Shown here: positions 32,597-39,655 of the stretch, in pieces
How the letters are laid out: each line of letters starts with the position of its first letter
Position numbering within the stretch: the first letter of the stretch is position 1
From: Sedimenticola sp.
GTDB taxonomy: Bacteria; Pseudomonadota; Gammaproteobacteria; Chromatiales; Chromatiaceae
Reading direction: 5' to 3'
NCBI GenBank assembly: GCA_026196795.1
Contig: JAPHUE010000102.1
Span: 1-40,655, forward strand
Length of the DNA stretch: 40,655 nt
Made by a program: the position numbers and the translations under genes
The notes under the pieces: generated by a model
What the model was told of the DNA's origin: nothing
The model's database searches: none
What the model saw: the letters and a program-made list of their open reading frames with translations, nothing else

Positions 32597-33631
32597 ATGA
32601 AAAAGTATATAAAAACAGGCCTGAAAATATTGTTATCGACAGGTGTACTGTTAGGGTTTTCTGTCAATGCCGCAGAGGTGGAGCTTAAAGTGCATCATTT
32701 TCTTCCGGCCCCTGCGACAGCTCACGCCAAGTTTATTCAGCCCTGGGCTGACAAGGTGATGAAAGAATCCAACGGAAGAATCGATATAAAGATTTATCCG
32801 GCCATGCAGTTGGGTGGCAAGCCACCACAGCTGTTTGATCAGGTGCGTGATGGTGTGGCTGATATTGTATGGACCGTGCCAGGCTATACCCGGGGACGCT
32901 TTCCATTGACGGAAGTGTTTGAGCTTCCCTTTGTTGCGGGCAGTGCAGAGGCAACCAGTCAAGCGGCTTGGGAATTTTATGAAAAATATATGCGGGAAGA
33001 GTATCAGGATGTGCACCCTATTCTGATACACACCCATGCACCCGGGCAGTTTCATATGCGGGATAAACCGATCAAGACATTAGCTGATCTGAAGAACACC
33101 AAGGTAAGGGCCCCTACCCGTACGATCAATGAAGCACTTAATTATATTGGTGCGACTCCGGTCGGCATGCCAGTTCCGGCGGTGCCACAGGCTCTCTCCA
33201 AAGGTGTAGTGGACGGGGCGATGTTGCCCTATGAGGTCACCCTGCCACTCAAGGCGCATGAGTTGGTTAAATATCATACGGAAATAGGTGGTGACCGAGG
33301 TATCTATACCGCTATGTTCCTGTTCGCCATGAACAAGAAAAAATATGAAAGTCTACCGGCTGATCTGAAGCAGGTCATTGACAACAACTCCGGGATCGCC
33401 CTGGCTAAGCAGATTGGTCATGTCTGGGATGAGGCCGATAACCCCGGTCGTGAGGCAGCTAAAAAACGTGGTAATCAATTCAATACGATTGAAGGTGAAG
33501 AGTTGGAGCGTTGGAAGGTGGCAACTCAACCAGTTATTGATGATTGGATCAAAACAACAACTGAGCAGGGCCTGGACGGTAAGCAGATGTATGACGATGC
33601 AAGAATGCTGGTGAAAAAGTACAGTCACTAA
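32597..33631 (+). CDS. dctP: TRAP transporter substrate-binding protein DctP
   Basis: Periplasmic receptor of a tripartite ATP-independent transporter. I choose the ATG at 32597 (344 aa) over the track start because GAGGAG lies just upstream and the N-terminus is then a signal peptide (MKKYIKTGLKILLSTGVLLGFSVNA). The conserved carboxylate-binding Arg region is visible in DLKNTKVRAPTRTINEAL, and GVVDGAMLPYEV is the typical hinge strand. The gene follows the CoA ligase by 47 bases, which points to an organic-acid substrate that the ligase then activates. Confidence 0.92.
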   Translation: MKKYIKTGLKILLSTGVLLGFSVNAAEVELKVHHFLPAPATAHAKFIQPWADKVMKESNGRIDIKIYPAMQLGGKPPQLFDQVRDGVADIVWTVPGYTRGRFPLTEVFELPFVAGSAEATSQAAWEFYEKYMREEYQDVHPILIHTHAPGQFHMRDKPIKTLADLKNTKVRAPTRTINEALNYIGATPVGMPVPAVPQALSKGVVDGAMLPYEVTLPLKAHELVKYHTEIGGDRGIYTAMFLFAMNKKKYESLPADLKQVIDNNSGIALAKQIGHVWDEADNPGREAAKKRGNQFNTIEGEELERWKVATQPVIDDWIKTTTEQGLDGKQMYDDARMLVKKYSH

Positions 33632-33655
33632 GCACTGTCTCGATAGTCTGAGTAT

Positions 33656-34168
33656 ATGAAAAAGAGAGATAATAATAATCAGCCCGGCCCGCTGGGCCGG
33701 GTAATCCATTCGCTCAGTCGACTCTCTGCGATAGCGGGTGGGATGGTTTTGCTGGTGCTGGCGGTGATGACGGTCTTGAGTGTCATGGGGCGTTATCTAT
33801 TCAGCTTGCCGGTTCCTGGCGATTTTGAACTGGTTGAAGTGGGTTGTGCGATTACAGTATTTGCCTTTCTTCCCTACTGTCAGTTGCACAGTGGTAATGT
33901 AGTTGTAGACTTTTTCACGATGAATGTGGGCGATAAGACCCGCAGTCGAATGGATGGTGTGGGTAGTGCGGTATTTGGTTTCATTGCGGCACTGCTTACG
34001 TGGCGTCTTGCTCTGGGGGGGTATGACATGTATCGCTATGAGGAACAGACCATGATTTTGGGTCTGTCCCGATGGTGGGGCTTTATTCCGATAGTCGCCT
34101 CGCTCGCCTTACTGACAGTGGTCTGTTTTTATACCGCAAGCCGCCAATGGAGTAACAGATCGATATGA
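33656..34168 (+). CDS. dctQ: TRAP transporter small permease DctQ
   Basis: A 170 aa membrane protein with four predicted transmembrane helices (MVLLVLAVMTVLSVMGRYLF; VGCAITVFAFLPYCQL; GSAVFGFIAALLTWRLAL; GFIPIVASLALLTVVCFY). GRYLFSLPVPGDFELVE is the typical DctQ block. It pairs with DctM and follows dctP by 24 bases; its stop overlaps dctM by four bases. Confidence 0.93.
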   Translation: MKKRDNNNQPGPLGRVIHSLSRLSAIAGGMVLLVLAVMTVLSVMGRYLFSLPVPGDFELVEVGCAITVFAFLPYCQLHSGNVVVDFFTMNVGDKTRSRMDGVGSAVFGFIAALLTWRLALGGYDMYRYEEQTMILGLSRWWGFIPIVASLALLTVVCFYTASRQWSNRSI

Positions 34169-35484
34169 GTGGTATTGCGATTGGCGCGTTGATGTTTGGT
34201 GTACTGCTGTTACTGATTGCATTACGACTCTCGATTGGTGTCGCCATGCTGTTGGTGGGGATGATTGGCTATGTGCTGTTATCGGGATGGTCCCCTCTTA
34301 TTAACTATCTAAAAACCGCAGCCTACTGGCGATTCAGTACCTATGACCTGTCTGTGGTACCGCTGTTTCTATTAATGGGGCAGTTTGCCAGCAAGGCCGG
34401 ACTTAGCCGGGCACTGTTTCATACGGCCAGCGTTTGGTTGGGGCATCGCCGTGGTGGTATTGCCATGGCAGCGATTGGTGGTTGTGCCGGTTTTGGTGCT
34501 ATCTGTGGTTCTTCCCTTGCCACAGCAGCTACCATAGGGCAGGTGGCATTGCCGGAGCTGAAGCGCCACGGATACTCTGGTTGCCTGGCAACAGGGGCGC
34601 TGGCAGCAGGAGGCACTCTGGGAATCTTGATTCCGCCTTCGGTCATCCTGGTGATCTATGCCATTCTCACGGAAGGAAATATCGCCACCATGTTTCAGGC
34701 CGCTTTCATTCCGGGTTTTCTGGCAGCCTTTGGTTATCTGCTTGCGATTGCTATCTATGTACGATTAAAACCTGATGCTGGTCCGGCGGGGCCCGCCACA
34801 ACCATGCAGGAAAAAATTAGCAGCTTGGGTGATATATGGGCTGTAGCCTTGATTTTTCTGGTGGTGATTGGGGGTATCTATGCCGGTGTGTTTACGCCAA
34901 CAGAAGGGGCTGCAGTTGGTGCCATAGCAACGGGTTTACTGGCCGCTGTACATGGTGAACTGCGTTGGGAGGGGTTAAAGGAGTGTCTGCTGGGTACGGC
35001 CATCGCCACGGCGATGATTTTTCTGATTGTATTTGGCGCCGATCTCTTCAATGCTTTTCTTGCGCTGACCCAGATGCCTGCTGAGGCTGCCCGCCTGATT
35101 GGTGACAGTCATCTGTCGCCTTACCTGGTGCTGGTGGTCATGTTGGTACTCTATCTGATATTTGGGTGTGTCATGGACTCCTTGTCCATGATTTTACTGA
35201 CTGTGCCCATTTTCTGGCCCATTCTCATGGGGCTGGATTTTGCTATGGATCCTGAAGAGCTCAAAGTATGGTTTGGGATCATTGCATTAATCGTGGTTGA
35301 GGTGGGCTTGATAACGCCCCCCGTTGGAATGAATGTATTCATTATTAACAAGATGGCTGAAGACGTTCCGATGATTGAGAGTTTTAAAGGTGTAATGCCT
35401 TTTCTAATCTCGGATATTGTGCGTGTTGTTATCCTGATACTGTTCCCGTCGATTACATTAATTTTGCCTCGGCTGTTGAATTAA
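34165..35484 (+). CDS. dctM: TRAP transporter large permease DctM
   Basis: Sodium-coupled transport subunit, 439 aa with about 12 membrane segments. Conserved family regions: VPLFLLMGQFASKAGL, GFGAICGSSLATAATIGQVALPEL, GTLGILIPPSVILVIYAI, TPTEGAAVGA and LITPPVGMNVFIIN. Last gene of the ligase-dctPQM operon. It ends about 100 bases before the convergent PstS-like gene, and no strong terminator is seen. Confidence 0.95.
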   Translation: MSGIAIGALMFGVLLLLIALRLSIGVAMLLVGMIGYVLLSGWSPLINYLKTAAYWRFSTYDLSVVPLFLLMGQFASKAGLSRALFHTASVWLGHRRGGIAMAAIGGCAGFGAICGSSLATAATIGQVALPELKRHGYSGCLATGALAAGGTLGILIPPSVILVIYAILTEGNIATMFQAAFIPGFLAAFGYLLAIAIYVRLKPDAGPAGPATTMQEKISSLGDIWAVALIFLVVIGGIYAGVFTPTEGAAVGAIATGLLAAVHGELRWEGLKECLLGTAIATAMIFLIVFGADLFNAFLALTQMPAEAARLIGDSHLSPYLVLVVMLVLYLIFGCVMDSLSMILLTVPIFWPILMGLDFAMDPEELKVWFGIIALIVVEVGLITPPVGMNVFIINKMAEDVPMIESFKGVMPFLISDIVRVVILILFPSITLILPRLLN

Positions 35485-35588
35485 AACTTCACCTATACAG
35501 GCGAGGCGTGACTAATTTGTCACTGTGTCAAATAGAAGGCGCGGGCCTTTCAGCTAGGCAGTATACAGTAAGAACTGTTTACTGTTTG

Positions 35589-36467
35589 TTATTGTGCGCT
35601 TTGCTCGCGGGCTTTTTCCCATTGTTTGCGTTGTTTAATACTCAGGGCAAGTGCTTCAAGATAAGGGACGACACCATTATTTCGTATGATGTCTCGCCCT
35701 TTTATCGAATGTGCGAAACCCAAAAACTTTTCAAGCTCTTTGGCGTTCTTGCTTTGCTTGTCAATAATTAGATACAGCGGCCGATAGAGCAAATATTTGC
35801 CCGATTTAATATTGTCATAACTGGGGTCCTTGCCATCCAGTTTAAGAATCTTTACATTACGTTTACGTGCGCTACTGATGCCCGTCATGCCAATAGTGTT
35901 AATGTTCTTTTCAACCGCTTCCTCAAGGGGGCCTGAAGATTTGTAAACACTCTTCTGGGGGAAGTCCATATCGGGGTCATTGAACACCAATTGTCTGATT
36001 GTCAGACCAACACCCGAGATTTTACCGTTACGCACAGCGAGTGCTAATGGCATTTCCTGTCCATTAAGCTGTTTCCAGTTATCAATCTCATCACGATAGA
36101 GTGCCCTGAGTTGTTCCATGCTTATGGACTCAATTGGATTATCCTTGTTTACGATAGCGACTAAGGCATCCCAGGCTACTGGGTTAAAAGTGATCTGGGA
36201 GTCAGGTGCTTCGCCTTTCACTCTATAGCGACATGACCCTCCCATGTCGGCACTATGCTCGGTAGCGGCAAGAATGCCTTTGGTTGCACCTCCTCCTTCC
36301 AGTAATATTTCAATACCCGTGCTTTTTTTATAGCCTATGACCAACTCCTGCATAAAGGCCTTTTTTGTTATTCCACAGCCTACCCAAGTTAAAGTAAGTG
36401 CATTGGATACAGCAGGTAATAAAAAAAATAGTGTGATCAACCCTATGCGTTGATAAACATTAGTCAT
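35589..36467 (-). CDS. Periplasmic phosphate-binding (PstS-like) protein
   Basis: A 292 aa exported protein with a signal peptide (MTNVYQRIGLITLFFLLPAVSNA) and a type II periplasmic-binding fold of the PBP-like/PstS type. The ligand loop GGGATKGILAATEHSADMGGSCR resembles the phosphate-binding loop, and later segments AWDALVAIVNKDNPIESISMEQLRALY and FLGFAHSIKGRDIIRNNGVVPY are typical. No pstCAB permease genes adjoin it, so it may be a stand-alone scavenger or sensor. A long leader with an inverted repeat precedes it, and the Shine-Dalgarno is weak. Confidence 0.82.
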   Translation of the reverse strand: MTNVYQRIGLITLFFLLPAVSNALTLTWVGCGITKKAFMQELVIGYKKSTGIEILLEGGGATKGILAATEHSADMGGSCRYRVKGEAPDSQITFNPVAWDALVAIVNKDNPIESISMEQLRALYRDEIDNWKQLNGQEMPLALAVRNGKISGVGLTIRQLVFNDPDMDFPQKSVYKSSGPLEEAVEKNINTIGMTGISSARKRNVKILKLDGKDPSYDNIKSGKYLLYRPLYLIIDKQSKNAKELEKFLGFAHSIKGRDIIRNNGVVPYLEALALSIKQRKQWEKAREQSAQ

Positions 36468-36479
36468 GATTAGGGGCTC

Positions 36480-36554
36480 TTTTTTTGTTGGGATAGAGTG
36501 ATTGCAGGTATTTTCACTTTCCTGCTTATCATGTATGGCATTCCAACAAAAAAG
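36480..36554 (-). repeat. Long-range inverted repeat in the PstS-like gene leader
   Basis: TTTTTTGTTGG (36481-36491) and CCAACAAAAAA (36543-36553) are perfect complements 51 bases apart, upstream of the minus-strand PstS-like gene. On its mRNA this makes an 11-bp stem just ahead of the start codon. Confidence 0.45.
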
Positions 36555-36878
36555 TTATTGGCATGCTATTGGGAAAAGTAGGTTACTCAGTTGAGGTTTT
36601 CCTAGGGGTACGTCACAAAAATAACTTAAAAGTTTCAAGTGTAAGTAAACATCTATCACTTACTTAGATTGTGTTATTTGTTGGCTTGTGTTGTCCTCGC
36701 GGCCATTATTCAAGACAAACAGTAAAGCGTGAATATAGGCAGATTAAAGCGTAAGGAGAAAAGGGATCTGGAACCGGATATCAGTTTAACTCTGTCGCAG
36801 ATCCTTTATCGCCGAACAAAACATCAGGCCTGCCAACCAACGAGTGATGGAGCCATCGTGGGCCTAATTGAAGGACGG
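36555..36878. other. Intergenic region between the PstS-like and diheme cytochrome genes
   Basis: No gene is accepted here. A GTG-start plus-strand frame (36729-37067) runs antisense into the cytochrome gene and looks like a shadow. Structures seen: GTAAGT ... ACTTAC (36641-36663), and AAAGGGATCTG ... CAGATCCTTT (36760-36807), which on the minus strand ends in CCCTTTTCTCC and may terminate the cytochrome operon. The PstS-like promoter must also lie here; no clear hexamers were found. Confidence 0.4.
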
Positions 36879-37448
36879 TTAGTCATCCCATCGTCCGTAT
36901 CCAGGGATAGCCACATCGTGCTCATCGTAGAGTCCCTGTTTTGCGCTCTGATGACAGCTGTCACAGTTACTGAAAGATTTTACTTTGGGATTATCCTGAG
37001 TCATCCGTTTTGGTATTTCACTGTGTTCGTGAATAAAATAGCGCATCTCTGTTATACGCAACGGTAACGGGCGATCATCTTGGGCGGCCATGATTTTGTT
37101 TGGTAAATTATAGTTACTCCTGCCAGCAGCGTTGTTCAATAAATAGTTGCGTAGGGTCTTGAGGTCACCTTCTGTGAGCTCTGCATTCTCACCAAAGTGA
37201 TCGTCCAGATTGTTAGCAATGGTTTCCCATGACGTGGCGGGTAGCAAGCCGGGTTGGTACGAGAAGTGACAGCTGCCGCACTCCTCGACATAGAGCTGAC
37301 TCTCAATCGATTCGATATCGGATTTTGACTGCTTAAACCAGGAGAATAGCGAGTTCTCATCACTTTTGTTACTACTTAATGCCACACCGGTCATGCTAAT
37401 CAGTGAGACGGTTAGCGTTGTTGCAATGGCCCAATTTATTTTGTTCAT
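36879..37448 (-). CDS. Diheme cytochrome c (DHC type)
   Basis: Periplasmic electron carrier with two c-type haems at C57GSCH61 and C162DSCH166. The 189 aa precursor starts with a membrane/signal segment (WAIATTLTVSLISMTGVAL). The pattern of one haem motif near the start and one near the end, with MRYFIHEHSEIPKRM between, matches the DHC family that is co-encoded with SHP. DHC is known as the electron donor to SHP. Third gene of the cyt b-SHP-DHC set; 19 bases after the SHP gene. Confidence 0.87.
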   Translation of the reverse strand: MNKINWAIATTLTVSLISMTGVALSSNKSDENSLFSWFKQSKSDIESIESQLYVEECGSCHFSYQPGLLPATSWETIANNLDDHFGENAELTEGDLKTLRNYLLNNAAGRSNYNLPNKIMAAQDDRPLPLRITEMRYFIHEHSEIPKRMTQDNPKVKSFSNCDSCHQSAKQGLYDEHDVAIPGYGRWDD

Positions 37449-37467
37449 ATCGAGTTCCTTACTAAAA

Positions 37468-37869
37468 TCATTTGTTTTGTTGTTGGATAAACAGAATCAG
37501 GTCGCCCTTCTCCTGGGGTGTGCATTCACGTCCAAAGGTCCATTTGCAGTTTCGTTTGAACCATTTCTCGATCTTGCTTTTATCCGTCAGACGATGCGAT
37601 GTGACCACAGGAGCCATTGGCTCAATAGGTTTACCTGTCCGTAAATGTTTGCCAGAAAGGTTAAGGTTGTTTCCATGACAGTCGGTACAACTTCTCTCTA
37701 TGCCGCGCTCAGTTTCCTTGGTCACGCTGAGCCAGAGTTGTTTGCCTGTCTCTGCGTTGAATGGACCGGCACCGACACTCCGGTAATCAGCCAGAGATTG
37801 CTCTGAGGCTGTTTCTGCCAGAGCAGTTACTGATAGCAGTAACAAAAATGTGAATAATATGACTTTCAC
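37468..37869 (-). CDS. SHP-like monohaem cytochrome c (DUF1924)
   Basis: Related to sphaeroides haem protein, a high-spin cytochrome c that binds oxygen or small ligands. The 133 aa precursor has signal peptide MKVILFTFLLLLSVTALA, the haem motif C61TDCH65, and a late segment RNCKWTFGREC in which Asn107 is a candidate distal haem ligand next to a likely disulfide C108-C116, the arrangement known for SHP. It lies 16 bases after the cytochrome b gene and upstream of DHC in the same direction, as in other SHP loci. Confidence 0.85.
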   Translation of the reverse strand: MKVILFTFLLLLSVTALAETASEQSLADYRSVGAGPFNAETGKQLWLSVTKETERGIERSCTDCHGNNLNLSGKHLRTGKPIEPMAPVVTSHRLTDKSKIEKWFKRNCKWTFGRECTPQEKGDLILFIQQQNK

Positions 37870-37885
37870 TCGAATACCTCTGCCT

Positions 37886-38467
37886 TTAATGAGATTGTTG
37901 TTTGCGGCCGGTGAGCATGGAGCGGATCAGGTTCTCACTATGCTGAAAACTGGCTACTAACACACCTGCAATATGAAACAGGATCAGCAGCAGTGTGAAA
38001 TTGGCGAGGAATTCGTGGAGCTCCTCGGCGGCTTTTCCAATAGAGACCGGTAGCTCATTCATCACACCCGCTAATGGTCCGGCTGACTGCTCTGCGCCAT
38101 AGGTGGCGAGGCCAGTGAGGGTGGTCAGACTCAAGGCAATCAAGAGCGCGAATACCATCGCCCCGCCCGCTGGGTTGTGTCCGATATGGCGTTCAGCTCT
38201 GAAGGTCGCTGTTCGCTTGAGATAGGCCAGTACAGTTTTCGGTGATTGGGTGAAATCACTAAAGCGGGCGTGTGGTGTACCAATGAATCCCCAGATGAGA
38301 CGGAACAGAATCAGTCCCAAAATGGCGTAGCCCGCGTAGCTATGCAGCGAGATAAAATCATCCTCAGTGAGGTACGCAATAATAAAGCAGCTGGCCAGTG
38401 ACCAGTGGAACACTCGGATGGGTAGATCCCAGACCTTGATCTCGTTGTTTGAAAATGATGTGTGCAT
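37886..38467 (-). CDS. Cytochrome b561-like membrane subunit
   Basis: Integral membrane dihaem cytochrome b of the Ni/Fe-hydrogenase/thiosulfate-reductase b561 type. I choose the ATG at 38467 (193 aa), preceded by GGAGAGG, over the track start 12 codons upstream. Haem-ligand His candidates: RVFHWSLA, ISLHSYAGYA, and the pair in ELHEFLANFTLLLILFHIAGV. Four transmembrane helices. Presumably passes quinol electrons to DHC and SHP. First gene of its operon; the ribosome-binding site lies in a hairpin. Confidence 0.88.
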   Translation of the reverse strand: MHTSFSNNEIKVWDLPIRVFHWSLASCFIIAYLTEDDFISLHSYAGYAILGLILFRLIWGFIGTPHARFSDFTQSPKTVLAYLKRTATFRAERHIGHNPAGGAMVFALLIALSLTTLTGLATYGAEQSAGPLAGVMNELPVSIGKAAEELHEFLANFTLLLILFHIAGVLVASFQHSENLIRSMLTGRKQQSH

Positions 38468-38472
38468 GATGC

Positions 38473-38493
38473 CTCTCCAAATTGACTGGAGAG
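38473..38493 (-). promoter_or_regulatory. Shine-Dalgarno-sequestering hairpin of the cytochrome b operon
   Basis: On the minus strand CTCTCCA-GTCAATT-TGGAGAG is a perfect seven-base stem (eight with a G-U pair) with a seven-base loop. Its 3' arm is the GGAGAG ribosome-binding site six bases before the ATG at 38467. Opening of the stem, by a ligand, a protein or temperature, would be required for efficient translation. Confidence 0.5.
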
Positions 38494-38516
38494 AGCCTAT
38501 CAACTGAAACTGAAAC

Positions 38517-38540
38517 CAAGCTTAAAAAGGTGGAAGCTTG
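38517..38540. repeat. CAAGCTT inverted repeat upstream of the cytochrome b operon
   Basis: CAAGCTT and AAGCTTG are separated by ten bases, about 50 bases upstream of the cytochrome b start. Operator-like in position; no regulator can be named. Confidence 0.35.
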
Positions 38541-38647
38541 CGCGATCAATGACTATCGCCGTGAAATAGCTGGCCGGGGAAAGGCGCTGGGTGGCTACCC
38601 GGCTGGGATAGGAAGAGGCATTATGTCGCGATGATACCCGGTGCGAA

Positions 38648-39421
38648 CTATCTAAACTCAAACATCGCCATGCCTATGTTGCCGTACATATAGCTTTGAT
38701 GAAAACGTCTTCCAGGTTTGTGCTTGTTTCCTGCTGCCCAGGCGACGACTAACGGGGCGAAATGTTCAGACGAGGGGTGTGCCTGATCGAATAGCGGGGT
38801 GAATTGTTGTGGATTCACTACCCGGTCGAATCGATTGCCTTGAACATTATCCTGTAACCAGTACTCAAATTTCTTTGCCCACACATCCGTGTGCTCTTCT
38901 CTGTTCATAGCACCAAGATTATGCACTGAACCACCGGAGCCAATAATCAGAACATTTTGTTCCCGTAATGGTGTCAATGCCTCACCGAGTCGAGCCGCTT
39001 CTTGCAAGTTTCCTTTTGGGAGTGATACCTGGATAACCGGGATATCTGCCGTTGGATAGATCAGCATCAAGGGAACCCATGCGCCATGATCCAATCCTCG
39101 CGCCTGGTCCAGATTTACACTGAACCCTGCCGACTCCAGTTGAGCCCCGATCTGTTGGGCTAGGGCAGGGTCGCCCTTTGCCGGGTAGGTCAGTTGGTAG
39201 AGGGTGTCAGGAAAACCGCTAAAGTCATAGATCATTTGATGGGATTCGGCACTGGTGATACCGATAGGTGACTCAATCCAGTGGGCAGAGATGATGACAA
39301 TCGCTTTTGGCGACGCCAGTTTTCCACTCAGGCTTCTGAGTGCACGGTTGGCGACATGTTCTGTTAGAACAAAGTCGGGCGCACCGTGAGAGATGAACAG
39401 GGTTGGTTGGCAAGTTGACAT
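38648..39421 (-). CDS. ygiD: YgiD/DODA-type class III extradiol dioxygenase
   Basis: Family of 4,5-DOPA extradiol dioxygenases. From ATG 39421 the protein has about 257 aa (the track uses GTG 39436, five residues longer). Metal-binding and catalytic His are visible in LFISHGAPDF, VIISAHWIES and GLDHGAWVPLMLIYP, and the terminal RRFHQSYMYGNIGMAMFEF is typical. Natural substrates are catechols. It may relate to the aryl-acid module at 30-35 kb, but it is transcribed separately and this link is speculative. Confidence 0.88.
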   Translation of the reverse strand: MSTCQPTLFISHGAPDFVLTEHVANRALRSLSGKLASPKAIVIISAHWIESPIGITSAESHQMIYDFSGFPDTLYQLTYPAKGDPALAQQIGAQLESAGFSVNLDQARGLDHGAWVPLMLIYPTADIPVIQVSLPKGNLQEAARLGEALTPLREQNVLIIGSGGSVHNLGAMNREEHTDVWAKKFEYWLQDNVQGNRFDRVVNPQQFTPLFDQAHPSSEHFAPLVVAWAAGNKHKPGRRFHQSYMYGNIGMAMFEFR

Positions 39422-39655
39422 AAAAAAAGGCCCCACAGTAATAACTTTTTTAAATAGTGAATCCTCTCAGAAAGCATAGCTGCTTTCTTGGCTGGGTGCA
39501 TTTTGAACCGTTTGTCTTGATCTCCGACATACAGTTAGACGAAATGTTATTCAGGCGACAGAAAAGTGCCAGATCTCGCAGTAGAATTAAACTAACAACG
39601 ATAACGATTAAGTGCGCTGTAGATCAGGGCGGCGCCAATAATGGGGAGAGATATT

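Noticed and set aside
36729-37067. 112-codon GTG-start ORF upstream of and antisense to the DHC gene
   Set aside because: More than half is antisense to a cytochrome with two CxxCH motifs; its first half overlaps an inverted repeat and shows no domain.
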